Part shown: positions 1 to 8,587 of the stretch, in pieces | Layout of the letters: each line of letters begins with the position of its first letter | How positions within the stretch are numbered: position 1 is the first letter of the stretch | Source of the DNA: G958296245 sp965262055 | GTDB lineage: Bacteria; Chloroflexota; Dehalococcoidia; Lucifugimonadales; G958296245 | NCBI GenBank assembly: GCA_965262055.1 | Contig: CBDHEI010000002.1 | Coordinates: 806,001 to 870,000, forward strand | Length of the DNA: 64,000 nt | Direction of reading: 5' to 3' | Program-made: the position numbers and the translations under genes | Notes under the pieces: generated by a model | What the model was told of the DNA's origin: nothing | The model's input: the letters and a program-made list of their open reading frames with translations, nothing else | Database searches by the model: none

Positions 1-1116
1 GAGCAGGAGCATCCGCCCGGTCGCGAGGCTCAGGTGGACTTCACTCACTGCGGCGAGCTCGGGGTGACGGTCGGCGGCGAGCCGTTCGGTCATCTGCTGT
101 TCCACTTCGTGCTAAGCCATTCGGGATGGCGGTACGTGGACGTTGCCTACGGTGAGACGTTCGCGGCGCTGGTTAAGGGTATGCAGGGAGCGCTGTGGGA
201 GTTGGGCGGTGTGCCGGAGGTGGTACGGACCGACAACCTTTCGGCAGCCACACACGAGTTGAAGGGGAGCGGAGGGCGCGCTCTGAACGAGCGGTATGCA
301 GCGGTGCTGGCGCACTACGGGCTGCGGTCTACGAGGACGAACCCGAGGTCATCACACGAGAACGGCGTGGCCGAGCAGGGCCACCATCGGCTCAAGGGCG
401 CGCTAGGCCAGGCGCTGATCCTGCGCGGCAGCCGGGACTTCCGGTCGGTGGAAGCGTACATCTCGTTCGTACGGCAGGTGGCAGACAAGCGCAACAGGTT
501 GGTCGGGGCGAAGCTGGAGCATGAGCGGCGCTGCCTTCGGCCGCTGCCGCCTGCGCCGGTGCCCGAGTACGTTACATACCGGACGAAGGTGCGTAAATGG
601 AGCACGGTCCGGGTAGCCAACCGCACGTACACGGTGCCGTCCCGGCTGATAGGTATGGAGGTGGAGGTCCGGCAGTACGCCGATCACCTGGAGGTCTACT
701 ACAAGGGCAGTCCGGTCGAGCGGATGGATCGAGTGCATGGCGCTGGGGAGGCCGACATAGACTACCGCCACGTCATCGGCTCCCTGGTGCGCAAGCCCGG
801 TGCGTTCGCGCGTTACCGGTACAGAGAGCAGATGTTCCCCACCGGGACCTTCCGCTTGGCATACGATGCCCTGCGGGAGTGGAGGGGCGAACGCGCCGAC
901 GTGGACTACGTACGCATCCTGCACCTAGCCGCCACGACCATGGAGTCGGAGGTGGACCGGGCCCTGGGGCTGCTGCTCGAGGCGGGCACGCCCTTCGACT
1001 ACGCGGCGGTGCGGGAGCTGGCGGCCCCGGCCCTGCCACAGATCCCTGAGCTGGCCTCGCCCAGGGTGGTGGACCTGAGGGTCTACGACGGTCTGCTTGC
1101 GGCGGGTGTGCGATGA
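1..1116 (+). CDS. istA: IS21-family transposase IstA (5' end outside window)
   Basis: DDE recombinase of an IS21-type element. The frame is open from base 1, so the N-terminal helix-turn-helix lies outside the window. Visible are the rve core with catalytic Asp in VDFTHC, a second Asp in VRTDNL and Glu in HENGVAEQ, followed by the C-terminal IstA beta domain (KVRKWSTVRVANRTYTV). Its stop overlaps the istB start as ATGA, the usual translational coupling in IS21. Apart from the missing start it looks intact. It is a different IS21 from the second one at 4211-5670, because the C-terminal halves are only distantly alike. Confidence 0.9.
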   Translation, partial: EQEHPPGREAQVDFTHCGELGVTVGGEPFGHLLFHFVLSHSGWRYVDVAYGETFAALVKGMQGALWELGGVPEVVRTDNLSAATHELKGSGGRALNERYAAVLAHYGLRSTRTNPRSSHENGVAEQGHHRLKGALGQALILRGSRDFRSVEAYISFVRQVADKRNRLVGAKLEHERRCLRPLPPAPVPEYVTYRTKVRKWSTVRVANRTYTVPSRLIGMEVEVRQYADHLEVYYKGSPVERMDRVHGAGEADIDYRHVIGSLVRKPGAFARYRYREQMFPTGTFRLAYDALREWRGERADVDYVRILHLAATTMESEVDRALGLLLEAGTPFDYAAVRELAAPALPQIPELASPRVVDLRVYDGLLAAGVR

Positions 1117-1898
1117 GCATGGGCAGGGTCTCCTCGAACGGAGTGAAGGAACGGATCGGCCAGCTGTGCAGCGAGTTCAAACTGCCCACGGTGGGAGCGG
1201 AGGCAGGCCCCCGGTTCACCGCAGCCGGTCACACGGACGCCCTCGTCACCCTTGTGGAGGTGTTGGAGCAGGAAACCGAGGACCGCCGGCAGAGGCGCAT
1301 CATCCGCATCAGACGAGCATCCAGGCTGCCCGTCGGCAAGACGTGGGACACCTTCGAGCACGACAGGGTGCCGGTGGCGCTCAGGCAGCAGCTCGACGAG
1401 CTGGCCGATGGGAGCTTCGTCGAGAGAGGCGTCAATGTCCTGGCTTTCGGACTGCCCGGCACCGGCAAGACCCACGCCATGTGTGCCATAGGCCACCGGC
1501 TGGTTGAGTCGGGCAGATCGGTCCTGTTCACACCTGCCTACCGGCTGGTCCAGGACATGCTGGCGGCCAAACGAGACCTCGACCTGCCGCGCATGCTCCG
1601 CAAGCTCGACAACATCGACTTCCTGCTCATCGACGACCTCGGCTACCTACCCCAGGGAGCCGAGGAGGCCGAGGTCTTGTTCACCCTCATAGCCGAGCGA
1701 TACGAACGCCGCTCTCTGGGCATCACCTCCAACCTCGTCTTCTCACAGTGGGAGAAGGTCTTCGCCAACCCTATGGCCACTGCAGCTGCCATTGACAGGA
1801 TCGTCCACCACTCGGCCATCTTGGAGTTCGACGTCCCAAGCTATCGGACCGGGGCAGCTCAGAAGCGTCTTCAACAGGAGGTCTACCGGCAAAAATAA
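1113..1898 (+). CDS. istB: IS21-family helper ATPase IstB
   Basis: AAA+ ATPase that assists IstA in target capture; 261 residues, a normal IstB length. Walker A is GLPGTGKT (about residues 113-120) and Walker B LLIDDLG (about 171-177); the sensor stretch GITSNLVFSQW and the C-terminal IDRIVHHSAILEF are typical of the family. The ATG lies in the ATGA overlap with istA, which fixes the start. Nothing is broken, so with its istA partner this element may be functional if its left end exists outside the window. Confidence 0.92.
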   Translation: MSMGRVSSNGVKERIGQLCSEFKLPTVGAEAGPRFTAAGHTDALVTLVEVLEQETEDRRQRRIIRIRRASRLPVGKTWDTFEHDRVPVALRQQLDELADGSFVERGVNVLAFGLPGTGKTHAMCAIGHRLVESGRSVLFTPAYRLVQDMLAAKRDLDLPRMLRKLDNIDFLLIDDLGYLPQGAEEAEVLFTLIAERYERRSLGITSNLVFSQWEKVFANPMATAAAIDRIVHHSAILEFDVPSYRTGAAQKRLQQEVYRQK

Positions 1899-1935
1899 TA
1901 GACGCACACCGGCAATAATAGTTGACGCCGATCAC

Positions 1936-2175
1936 CCGATCCTCCCAGACACCTCCGCATCCATGATCCCTTCTACCAGCACTCTCAGTGCCTCCCGTAG
2001 AAAGTCCACGTCACCGTCCATTCCCTCCTTGCGCAATAGCTCCAGCAGGTCCATCCTTTCCTTGACCACCGTTGTCCTCCTTTTCTCGAGCTTCGTGTTT
2101 GCCCGCTAAGGATGACGCGGTGGTCTCTCTTTCTCCAGACCCTCTCCCTCTTACACCACTTCCTGGGACTCTACT
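1936..2175 (-). repeat. Inverted copy of the IS256 left end (arm 1)
   Basis: 240 bases that read as the reverse complement of 2846-3085, i.e. the IS256 terminal repeat plus the first part of its transposase gene. Both arms also share six bases (AGTAGA) outside the IS256 end. This arm is a cut-off piece of IS256: it stops inside the transposase coding sequence and abuts the IS21 right end. Confidence 0.9.
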
Positions 2176-2845
2176 CTGTCGCGGGCAATCTGAAAGCGTT
2201 CTGCAAAGCCGAAAAGACTTCACGGGCAACATAGCGTTTGAGGCAACGGATGATCTCAGCCTTGCTCATTCCCTCCCTGGTGCGACGCTGCATGTAGGCC
2301 TTGGTCCGTTCGTCATAACGAAGTCTAACCAGGACGATACGATGGAGAGCTGCGTTGGCCTGACGGTCGCCACCGCGGTTCAGTCGATGCCGGTTGGTCT
2401 TGCCGGAGGACGCAGGAATCGGATTCACCCCGCACAGCGAAGCGAAGGCAGCCTCGGAGCGCAGGCGTTGAGGGTTGCTGCCGGCAGAGATCAGCAGAGT
2501 TGCCGCCGTGTCGAGTCCGACGGCAAAGATGCTGACCAGGGCTGGATTTGCCATCCCTGCGAGTCGTTCTAGTTTGACCTGCAGTTCGTGGATCTCCTTG
2601 CTTAGTTGGAGGTAGCGGCAGGCAAGGGATCGAAGAGTGTACTTGGCCGCTGCCATGGGGTTTCCGAGACGCCCCGGGCGGAAGCTCTTGCATCGCGCAG
2701 CGAGGGCGGTGGCAGTCAGGCCGTCCAGCGTTTCTCGAAGTGCGGCCGGTGCGGTGACGACTAGGGCCCTCATCTGGTTGACCGCCTGGGTACGAGCCTT
2801 CACAGCCGAGTCCTTGGCGCTCTTGAGCATACGGAGCATTTTCGA
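2171..2845 (-). pseudogene. IS110-family transposase, C-terminal half only
   Basis: About 225 residues of the IS110/IS116/IS902 C-terminal domain, recognisable by SAVKARTQAVNQ, the transposase_20 block with GLDTAATLLISAGSNP and FASLCGVNPIPASSGK, and NRGGDRQANAALHRI. The N-terminal RuvC-like DEDD catalytic domain is absent, so the protein cannot transpose. The fragment is sandwiched between the two IS256 inverted arms, with its stop codon inside arm 1 and its truncated start at arm 2. This indicates a rearrangement by IS256, not simple decay. Confidence 0.85.
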
Positions 2846-3085
2846 AGTAGAGTCCCAGGAAGTGGTGTAAGAGGGAGAGGGTCTGGAGAAAGAGAGACCA
2901 CCGCGTCATCCTTAGCGGGCAAACACGAAGCTCGAGAAAAGGAGGACAACGGTGGTCAAGGAAAGGATGGACCTGCTGGAGCTATTGCGCAAGGAGGGAA
3001 TGGACGGTGACGTGGACTTTCTACGGGAGGCACTGAGAGTGCTGGTAGAAGGGATCATGGATGCGGAGGTGTCTGGGAGGATCGG
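2846..3085 (+). repeat. IS256 left end (arm 2 of the 240-bp inverted repeat)
   Basis: Partner of the arm at 1936-2175. It contains the IS256 left terminal repeat (2852-2873) and the start of the intact transposase gene. Together the arms could fold a long stem around the IS110 remnant. Confidence 0.9.
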
Positions 3086-4210
3086 TGCTGAGTATGGAGA
3101 ACGCAGCCCTGAGCGGGTGACCCAGCGCAACGGGTACCGGTCCCGGGCGTGGGATACCCGTGTGGGAACGATGGACCTGCGCATTCCCAAGCTCAGAGAG
3201 GGGAGCTACTTCCCGAGCCTGCTGGAGCCACGGCGTCGCAGCGAGCGAGCTCTGCTGGCTGTGATCCAGCAGGCCTACGTGGAAGGTGTATCCACGAGGC
3301 GGGTGGACGATCTGGTCAAGGCCCTGGGGTGTGAGGGTATCTCCAAGAGCCAGGTGTCGCGCATCTGCCAGGAGCTCGACGTGGTGGTGGAGGGCTTCTT
3401 GGGCCGACCGCTGGACGGCGGGCCATATCCCTACCTGTGGCTGGACGCACTGACCCAGAAGGTCAGGGAGGCCGGCAGGATCGTCAACGTCAGCGTCGTG
3501 GTGGCGACGGCGGTCAATGGCGAGGGCAAGCGGGAGATCATCGGGATGGACGTGGGCACCAGTGAAGACGGCGCCTTCTGGTTAGCCTTCCTACGCTCGC
3601 TGTCCGCCAGGGGCCTCAGTGGGGTGGAGCTGGTGGTCTCGGACGCTCATCAGGGACTCCGAGGCGCAATCGCCGCAGTCTTCGGCGGAGCCAGTTGGCA
3701 GCGGTGCCGCACCCACTTCATGACCAACCTGCTCACTCGGGTCCCCAGGCGTGCTCAGCCCTGGGTGGCCACCATGGTCCGCACCATCTACCAGCAACCC
3801 TCCCCCGATGAGGTACACGCCCAACTCGACAGGGTGACCGATCAACTCCAGGACCGCTTCCCTCAGGTCGCCTCTCTACTGGACGGGGCCGGACCCGACA
3901 TCCTGGCCTTCTCCAGCTTCCCTGTCCCCCACTGGAAGACGCTCTGGTCCAACAACCCACAGGAGCGTCTCAACAAGGAGATCCGGCGCCGCACCGATGT
4001 GGTGGGCATCTTCCCTAACCGGCCAGCCGTCCGTCGCCTGGTTGGCGCCGTCCTGGCTGAGCAACACGACGAATGGGCCGTCGGCCGTCGATACCTCACA
4101 CCCGCCATTCTGACCTTCAACGAAGCTCTTCCGGAGGCCGACCTCGCCGAGGCGACAGCCGCCTAAACAACATCAACAGGATGACGCACTCTTACACCAC
4201 TTGACGGGAC
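2852..4210 (+). mobile_element. IS256-family insertion sequence
   Basis: 1359-bp element with 22-bp imperfect terminal inverted repeats at 2852-2873 and 4189-4210 sharing AAGTGGTGTAAGAG. The transposase is complete. The flanks show no 8-9 bp target duplication, which fits the rearranged left side. It sits inside the istA gene of a second IS21: the right flank is istA coding sequence, and the matching left part of that gene is missing. Confidence 0.88.
2952..4166 (+). CDS. IS256-family transposase
   Basis: DDE transposase of 404 residues, normal for IS256. The GTG start has AAAGGAGG seven bases upstream. The N-terminal part (VSGRIGAEYGERSPERVTQRNGY) is typical of the family. Catalytic residues are Asp in YLWLDA, Asp in VVSDAHQGL, and Glu in the NNPQERLNKEIRRR block. 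No frameshift or stop is seen, so this is a probably active element. The first 134 bases of the gene are repeated in inverted orientation upstream. Confidence 0.93.
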   Translation: MVKERMDLLELLRKEGMDGDVDFLREALRVLVEGIMDAEVSGRIGAEYGERSPERVTQRNGYRSRAWDTRVGTMDLRIPKLREGSYFPSLLEPRRRSERALLAVIQQAYVEGVSTRRVDDLVKALGCEGISKSQVSRICQELDVVVEGFLGRPLDGGPYPYLWLDALTQKVREAGRIVNVSVVVATAVNGEGKREIIGMDVGTSEDGAFWLAFLRSLSARGLSGVELVVSDAHQGLRGAIAAVFGGASWQRCRTHFMTNLLTRVPRRAQPWVATMVRTIYQQPSPDEVHAQLDRVTDQLQDRFPQVASLLDGAGPDILAFSSFPVPHWKTLWSNNPQERLNKEIRRRTDVVGIFPNRPAVRRLVGAVLAEQHDEWAVGRRYLTPAILTFNEALPEADLAEATAA

Positions 4211-4812
4211 GTGACCTGACCGACTGGCGCACGGCCAAGGTGCATCCCGACCACCACATAGCCTGCCAGTACGCCCTCTACTCGGTGCCGTCTGCGACAT
4301 GCCCGCCCGGGCAGAAGGTCGAGGTGCGGCTCGGCAGCAAGCTGGTGCGCATCTACCACCGGGGAAGACTTCTCAAGGTCCACCCGCGCCAGGGTCGCGG
4401 CGGCAGATCCACCGACCCCGACGACTACCCGGCAGAGCTGAGCGTCTACACCCTCAGAGCGCCTGAGCAAATCAAGCGCAGCGCGGCGTCACAGGGACCG
4501 GCCGTGGCGGCCTATGCCGAGCGTCTCTTCGACGGCCCGCTGCCATGGGCCAAGCTCAGGCAGGGACACAAGCTCATACGCCTGGGAGAACGCTACTCCC
4601 CTGAGCGTCTCGATGCCGCATGCCGGAGGGCTCTCTCCGTAGACTTGATCGACGTGCGCCGTCTCGAGCGCATACTCGTCGAGGGCCTGGAGCAGGAGGC
4701 CACGCAGCCGGAGCCTCCACCGATGCCCCCAGGTCGATTCGCCAGGCCGGGCGCCGTCTTCGCTCGTGCCAACGGCCGCACCGCTCAATCAGCACAAGGA
4801 GAACGCTCATGA
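4211..4812 (+). pseudogene. istA: IstA C-terminal fragment of a second IS21 element
   Basis: Open frame beginning inside the IS256 right end and running about 200 residues. It carries the C-terminal beta domain of IstA (YALYSVPSATCPPGQKVEVR, LVRIYHRGRLLKVHPR) and the helical tail around RYSPERLDAACRRAL. The catalytic DDE core is missing because IS256 interrupts the gene and the upstream half is gone. It overlaps the following istB by ATGA, so the original operon layout is preserved. Confidence 0.85.
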
Positions 4813-5587
4813 CCACCACGACTGAACTCACCCCGCTGCTCAAACGCCTCAAGCTCGGCGCCGTGCTCAACACCCTGCCGGAGAGAGTCGCTCTCGCACG
4901 CAGGGAGCAGCTCGACTACGCATCCTTCCTGCAGATCATACTGACCGATGAGATCAACCGCAGAGACCACAGGCGGCTCGAGCTCCGCCTCCAGAGGGCC
5001 GGCTTCGAGCAGACCTGCCGCCTCGAAGACTTCGACTGGTCCGCATCCATCACACTCACCGACGACTCCTAGACGCCGCCTTCTCCCTCCAGTTCCTGGA
5101 CCGCAACGAGCACGTCCTGCTCGTCGGACCGGTCGGCGTGGGCAAGAGCTTCATCGCTCAGGCCCTCGGATATGCTGCTGTCAGAGCCGGGCACTCCGTC
5201 CGCTTCGTACATGCCGACGACTTCTTCAGGGCCATGGCTCAGGCCAGGGTGGACCACTCCACGGACAAGACCTTCCGCTCCTTCCTCGCCCCGGACCTGC
5301 TCATCCTCGACGACCTCGGTCTCCACAGGATGACCCAACAGCAGTCCATAGACCTCTACGAGCTGGTCATCGCCAGGCATCGTACCGCCAGCTTCGTCAT
5401 CACCTCCAACAGGGCTGTCGACGAGTGGCTCGGACTCTTCGACGACCCCATCCTGAGAAACAGCGCCCTCGACCGGCTCGCCAACGCCAGCTACCAGATC
5501 GTCATAGAAGGCGCCAGCTACCGCGAACGCTTGTCACCCCACAGGGCCCTGCTTGACCGAAAGGAGGTGGTTGACCCTCAAACCTAA
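4809..5587 (+). pseudogene. istB: IstB of the second IS21, frameshifted
   Basis: The N-terminal part (LLKRLKLGAVLNTLPERV) is read from the ATG at 4809 and stops at 5072 after ITLTDDS. The rest, with Walker A VGPVGVGKS, Walker B LLILDDLG and SFVITSNRAVDEW, continues in another frame to 5587. Restoring one G after the CTC at 5055-5057 gives ITLDRRLLD running straight into AAFSLQFLD, a standard IstB sequence. A one-base deletion therefore inactivated the gene, unless it is a sequencing error. Confidence 0.85.
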
Positions 5588-5670
5588 CGGTGATAATAGT
5601 CCATCTACAGGCCCACAGGGTGGCTCAATGACCCTGGCGACGACTGGCCCATAGACCCTGGCGATTGACA
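5588..5670 (+). repeat. Right end of the second IS21 with terminal direct repeats
   Basis: Non-coding tail after istB with two copies of GACCCTGGCGA (5630-5640 and 5654-5664), followed by TTGACA. Repeated terminal motifs of this kind are typical of IS21 ends. The sequence to the right is the broken META-domain gene on the minus strand. Confidence 0.65.
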
Positions 5671-5771
5671 GTTGCACCCCGACGCCCCTGAAATCCCGTC
5701 CTTGTCGAACGAGATCGTCACTTCGGTACCTCGGACCACCGGGGTGTGCCGAGGTACGCCAATATCTCTTA

Positions 5772-6618
5772 GAGGGTGTTTTCAAAGTACATCATGACGG
5801 AGCTAAGCGTCGGAGCATGAGATGAATCGCAGCTATGTGCAGCCACGCTTCCGTTGTACCGGTCAAGGCTTCATAGTCCTTGCTCAACCGGCGACAACGT
5901 CCCAGCCACGCCAGTGTTCGCTCAACCACCCACCTGCGTGGCAGCACCTCAAACTGATGGCTGGCCCTGGGACGCTTGACGATCTCCAAGACCCAGCCCG
6001 ACATGGACATCACCCAGTCCACCAACTGGCCGCTGTAGCCAGCGTCAGCCCAGATGAGTCGCAGGCGTGGGAATCGTCCTATCAATTTATCGATGACCAG
6101 CCTCGCCCCATCTCGGTCTTGGATATTGGCAGGATGCACCACCACCGCCAACAGCAAGCCCACGGTATCTACGATGACGTGTCGCTTTCGACCATTGACC
6201 TTCTTACCAGCATCATAGCCACGAGGCCCCCTTTTTCAGTCGTCTTCACGCTCTGGCTATCTATGATCGCTGCGCTGGGAGTAGGATTTCTACCTTCGGC
6301 CTCTCGGACGCAGGGGCGTAGCGTCTCATTGACTCGTTCCCACGTTCCATCCATGGTCCAACTGCGGAAGTACTTGTACAGGGTCTGCCGGGGAGGCAGA
6401 TCGTGCGGGACCATCCGCCAGGGGCATCCGCTCCGAAGCAAATACAGGATGCCGTTCACTACCTCCCGCAGGTCCACTGTACGGGGCCGGCCTCCGGGTT
6501 TGGCTGGTGGGAGTAGGGGGCCGAGGATCTCCCACTGTTCGTCCGTCAGGTCGCTGGGGTACGATTTGCGGCTCATTCATCAAGTTTAGTACAAGTTCAA
6601 GACTTTGCAAACACCCTC
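5772..6618 (-). mobile_element. IS5-family insertion sequence (IS427-like)
   Basis: 847-bp element with terminal inverted repeats GAGGGTGTTT at 5772 and its complement ending at 6618. It is flanked by a TTA target duplication (5769-5771 and 6619-6621). The duplication is confirmed independently: removing the element plus one TTA restores the reading frame of the META-domain gene across the junction. Confidence 0.88.
5792..6576 (-). CDS. IS5-family transposase, two frames joined by -1 frameshift
   Basis: The first frame starts at 6576 (SYPSDLTDEQWEILGPLLPP, the IS5 N-terminal domain) and contains catalytic Asp in AAIIDSQSVKTT. At an A5G5 run (6227-6236) a -1 slip leads into GPRGYDAGKKVNGRKRH and then the second frame with Asp in IWADAGYSG and Glu in RWVVERTLAWLGRCRR, ending at 5792. 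Two-frame transposases with a slippery A/G run occur in IS5 subgroups, so this is probably programmed frameshifting. A simple indel would look the same. Confidence 0.85.
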
Positions 6619-6922
6619 TTAGAGAGACGAACGTCCTCAAGGTCCATTCTGCGTCGGCTATCTCTTCGGCGGTTGGCGGCAGCGGCTCGAAGTTCAGAGT
6701 CTTGCCCCGAATGCTCCTGATTCTGATTCGGCTCGATCCTCTCTCCTCCTAAACCGAGTACTCCCTCGCCCAGGCCAGGAAGTCCCCGTACTCGCCCTCC
6801 AGCCTTCGGGGCTCCTCCGGGCATGACTGATTGGACCGTAGCATGGACAGCGACGGGAAGCGCACACTTCCCTCCGACGTACTGTACTCGGCGAGATAAG
6901 CGCGGCAGGCGGTCACACCAGG

Positions 6923-7186
6923 TATGAGAGGGGCAGCATCATCCTGACCTCCAACAAGGGCTTCGCTGAGTGGGGTGAGCTGCTCGGTGACACCGTCATC
7001 GCCACGGCCATCCTCGATAGGCTACTGCACCACAGCCCTGTGCTCAACATCCGCGGCGAGAGCTACAGGCTCAGAGACAAACGACAGGCCGGGCTGCTGA
7101 CCTCACAGCACCTGCTGAACGCATCATCGGAGGACACCAACGACACGACTGACAGTCAGGGTGGGTCAAATCTAATCCGGCGTTGA
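6923..7186 (+). pseudogene. istB: IstB C-terminal remnant of a third IS21 element
   Basis: About 87 codons with no start codon, reading YERGSIILTSNKGFAEW, GDTVIATAILDRLLHHS and GESYRLRDKRQAG, the characteristic IstB C-terminus. Everything upstream, including the Walker motifs, is missing and replaced by the META-domain gene fragment. A short non-coding tail with GTTGACA at 7183 probably marks the IS21 right end. Confidence 0.85.
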
Positions 7187-7269
7187 CACCCGTCTCCCCG
7201 TCCGCCAATTGCTGACACCTTTGTCAAGTCGACTACAATGGGGCAAGCAGGCGCTGGAAGAGGCAAAGC

Positions 7270-7526
7270 TTACATCTCTCCTGTCATAACCCAGCCTATT
7301 GGGTCATCTGAGGAGTTAGCGTCAACGCGTGAACATCCCGATGTTTGTTCAGTGGTAAATAAATCTTCGGACCTAGAGGCGAGGACCGGCACCGCTCCCT
7401 CAATTCGAACCTCATCCGGAGATGCTCTGACCACGAGGTCCAGGGCGCGCAGGAGAAGTTCCATATCTTCATCGTTGGCATATCGAGGTCCGCGGTGATT
7501 GTTTTGTCGTGCAGAGTGTTGCCCAT
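7270..7526 (-). pseudogene. Decayed C-terminus of an unidentified protein
   Basis: The minus strand shows HDKTITADLDMP in one frame and, after an apparent one-base slip, NDEDMELLLRALDLVVRAS and VRIEGAVPVL in the next, ending at a stop near 7270. The helical pattern and the two-frame continuity suggest a real gene end that lost its start. I do not recognise the family; a serine-recombinase C-terminus is one possibility, with little support. The remaining bases of 7187-7580 show nothing recognisable. Confidence 0.3.
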
Positions 7527-7580
7527 GTTTGCCGAGTGCTAAGGGTAGCGCGATATGGTTACACCCAGGACGAGATGGGC

Positions 7581-8498
7581 CTAGAGGTCTTCGCGCTTCA
7601 ACACCCGCATGATCTGCTCTATTAGGAAATCGATGTGGCCGAGGACGGGCCCACTTGGCGTTAGCGACAGCGACCGGCACACCTTGGTGGCGAACAGGCC
7701 CCGGCGGACCAGTAACCGCTTCTCCACCTGGAGGAACAGCTCCATATCCTGGAGCGTGAAGCTGATGAACGGCAACAGCGAAGCGAATAGGTTGTAGGCT
7801 CGCCCGTCCTCCCCCCGTCGGCGGGCCTGGTAAGCACGGTCCAGAAGATCGGCGATAGGCACGCCGGGCATGATCCCGCAAATTCCGGCCGGCACCGCCT
7901 CGAGCAGGTAGTAACCACCCCAACCCTCCAAGATACCCACGGCGTCCCCGACCCTGTCCCGGACCGCGACGACCTTGTCAACGATCAAGGGCTCCTCGAG
8001 CTTTACATAGAGGAAGTTGGGGTGTTGCATGTGCAGAGCATCGATGAAATCGGCGCCGATCGTCGGCCCATTCGGGTTGAAGTCCTGGATGAGCACAGGG
8101 GTGGACACTGCCCCGGTGATCCGCCCACAGTAACGCAGCAAATCGTCGTCCGTCGTGCCGAACTGCCTCGGAATAGCAAAGGAGACCACGTCCGCTCCCA
8201 TCTGTTCGTAGCGTCTGGCGATCCCGGAGGCGAGTCTGCTCGAACCGTGATTGGCCTGCGCGATCACCGGGACGCGCCCGGCATTGACCTCGATCGCTAC
8301 CCCGACGACACGCTCGCGTTCTGCCTCGCTGAGCTTGTGGAATTCGCTGCCATAGGCCGGGAGACACATCCCACCAAGACGGTTGGTTGCGACCCAGTCT
8401 ACCGTCTGGCGGAGAGACCGTTCGTCGATTGATTCGTCACCGTTGAACGGGATAGGGATGACGGGAACGACGCCCTCGATTGAGTTCACGGACCACAC
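7581..8498 (-). CDS. DapA/DHDPS-family aldolase (TIM barrel)
   Basis: Class I aldolase-type protein of 305 residues, normal for the dihydrodipicolinate synthase/N-acetylneuraminate lyase family. The Schiff-base lysine is at about 166 in FLYVKLEEP. The Tyr of the usual YNVP motif is replaced (VLIQDFNP), as in several sugar-acid aldolase/dehydratase subgroups, so lysine synthesis is unlikely. It is the last gene of a minus-strand cluster with an enolase-superfamily dehydratase and an amidohydrolase. The likely role is cleaving or dehydrating a 2-keto-3-deoxy sugar acid. The substrate cannot be read from the sequence. Confidence 0.85.
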   Translation of the reverse strand: MWSVNSIEGVVPVIPIPFNGDESIDERSLRQTVDWVATNRLGGMCLPAYGSEFHKLSEAERERVVGVAIEVNAGRVPVIAQANHGSSRLASGIARRYEQMGADVVSFAIPRQFGTTDDDLLRYCGRITGAVSTPVLIQDFNPNGPTIGADFIDALHMQHPNFLYVKLEEPLIVDKVVAVRDRVGDAVGILEGWGGYYLLEAVPAGICGIMPGVPIADLLDRAYQARRRGEDGRAYNLFASLLPFISFTLQDMELFLQVEKRLLVRRGLFATKVCRSLSLTPSGPVLGHIDFLIEQIMRVLKREDL

Positions 8499-8587
8499 CT
8501 CAATTCTGCCGTGGACCTTATTTCACGTCGGCAAGTGCGGAACGACGACGGTCTTGCTCATGATGCCCGGTGGCATGCGTCCGACGG

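Larger units (their letters stand above)
1..1935 (+). mobile_element. IS21-family element 1, right part
   Basis: istA and istB in the standard order, followed by a non-coding tail with two copies of AATAATAG (near 1893 and 1914), matching the multiple terminal repeats of IS21 elements. The element ends where IS256 sequence begins at 1936. The left end is outside the window. Confidence 0.75.
5671..6919 (-). pseudogene. Tandem META (HslJ-like) domain protein, broken by IS5 and IS21 sequences
   Basis: Reading the minus strand from 6919, one frame gives the second half of a META domain (CRAYLAEYSTSEGSVRF, SMLRSNQSCPEEP, YGDFLAWAREYSV), an in-frame TAG at 6749-6751, then IRGKTLNFEPLPPTAEEIAD and EWTLRTFVS. 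Deleting the IS5 at 5772-6618 with one TTA repeat continues the frame without a break into RGTEVTISFDKDG and SGASGCN, the conserved META signature, where IS21 sequence cuts it off. META/HslJ proteins are usually secreted lipoproteins. The family assignment rests on motif recognition. Both ends are lost. Confidence 0.65.
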
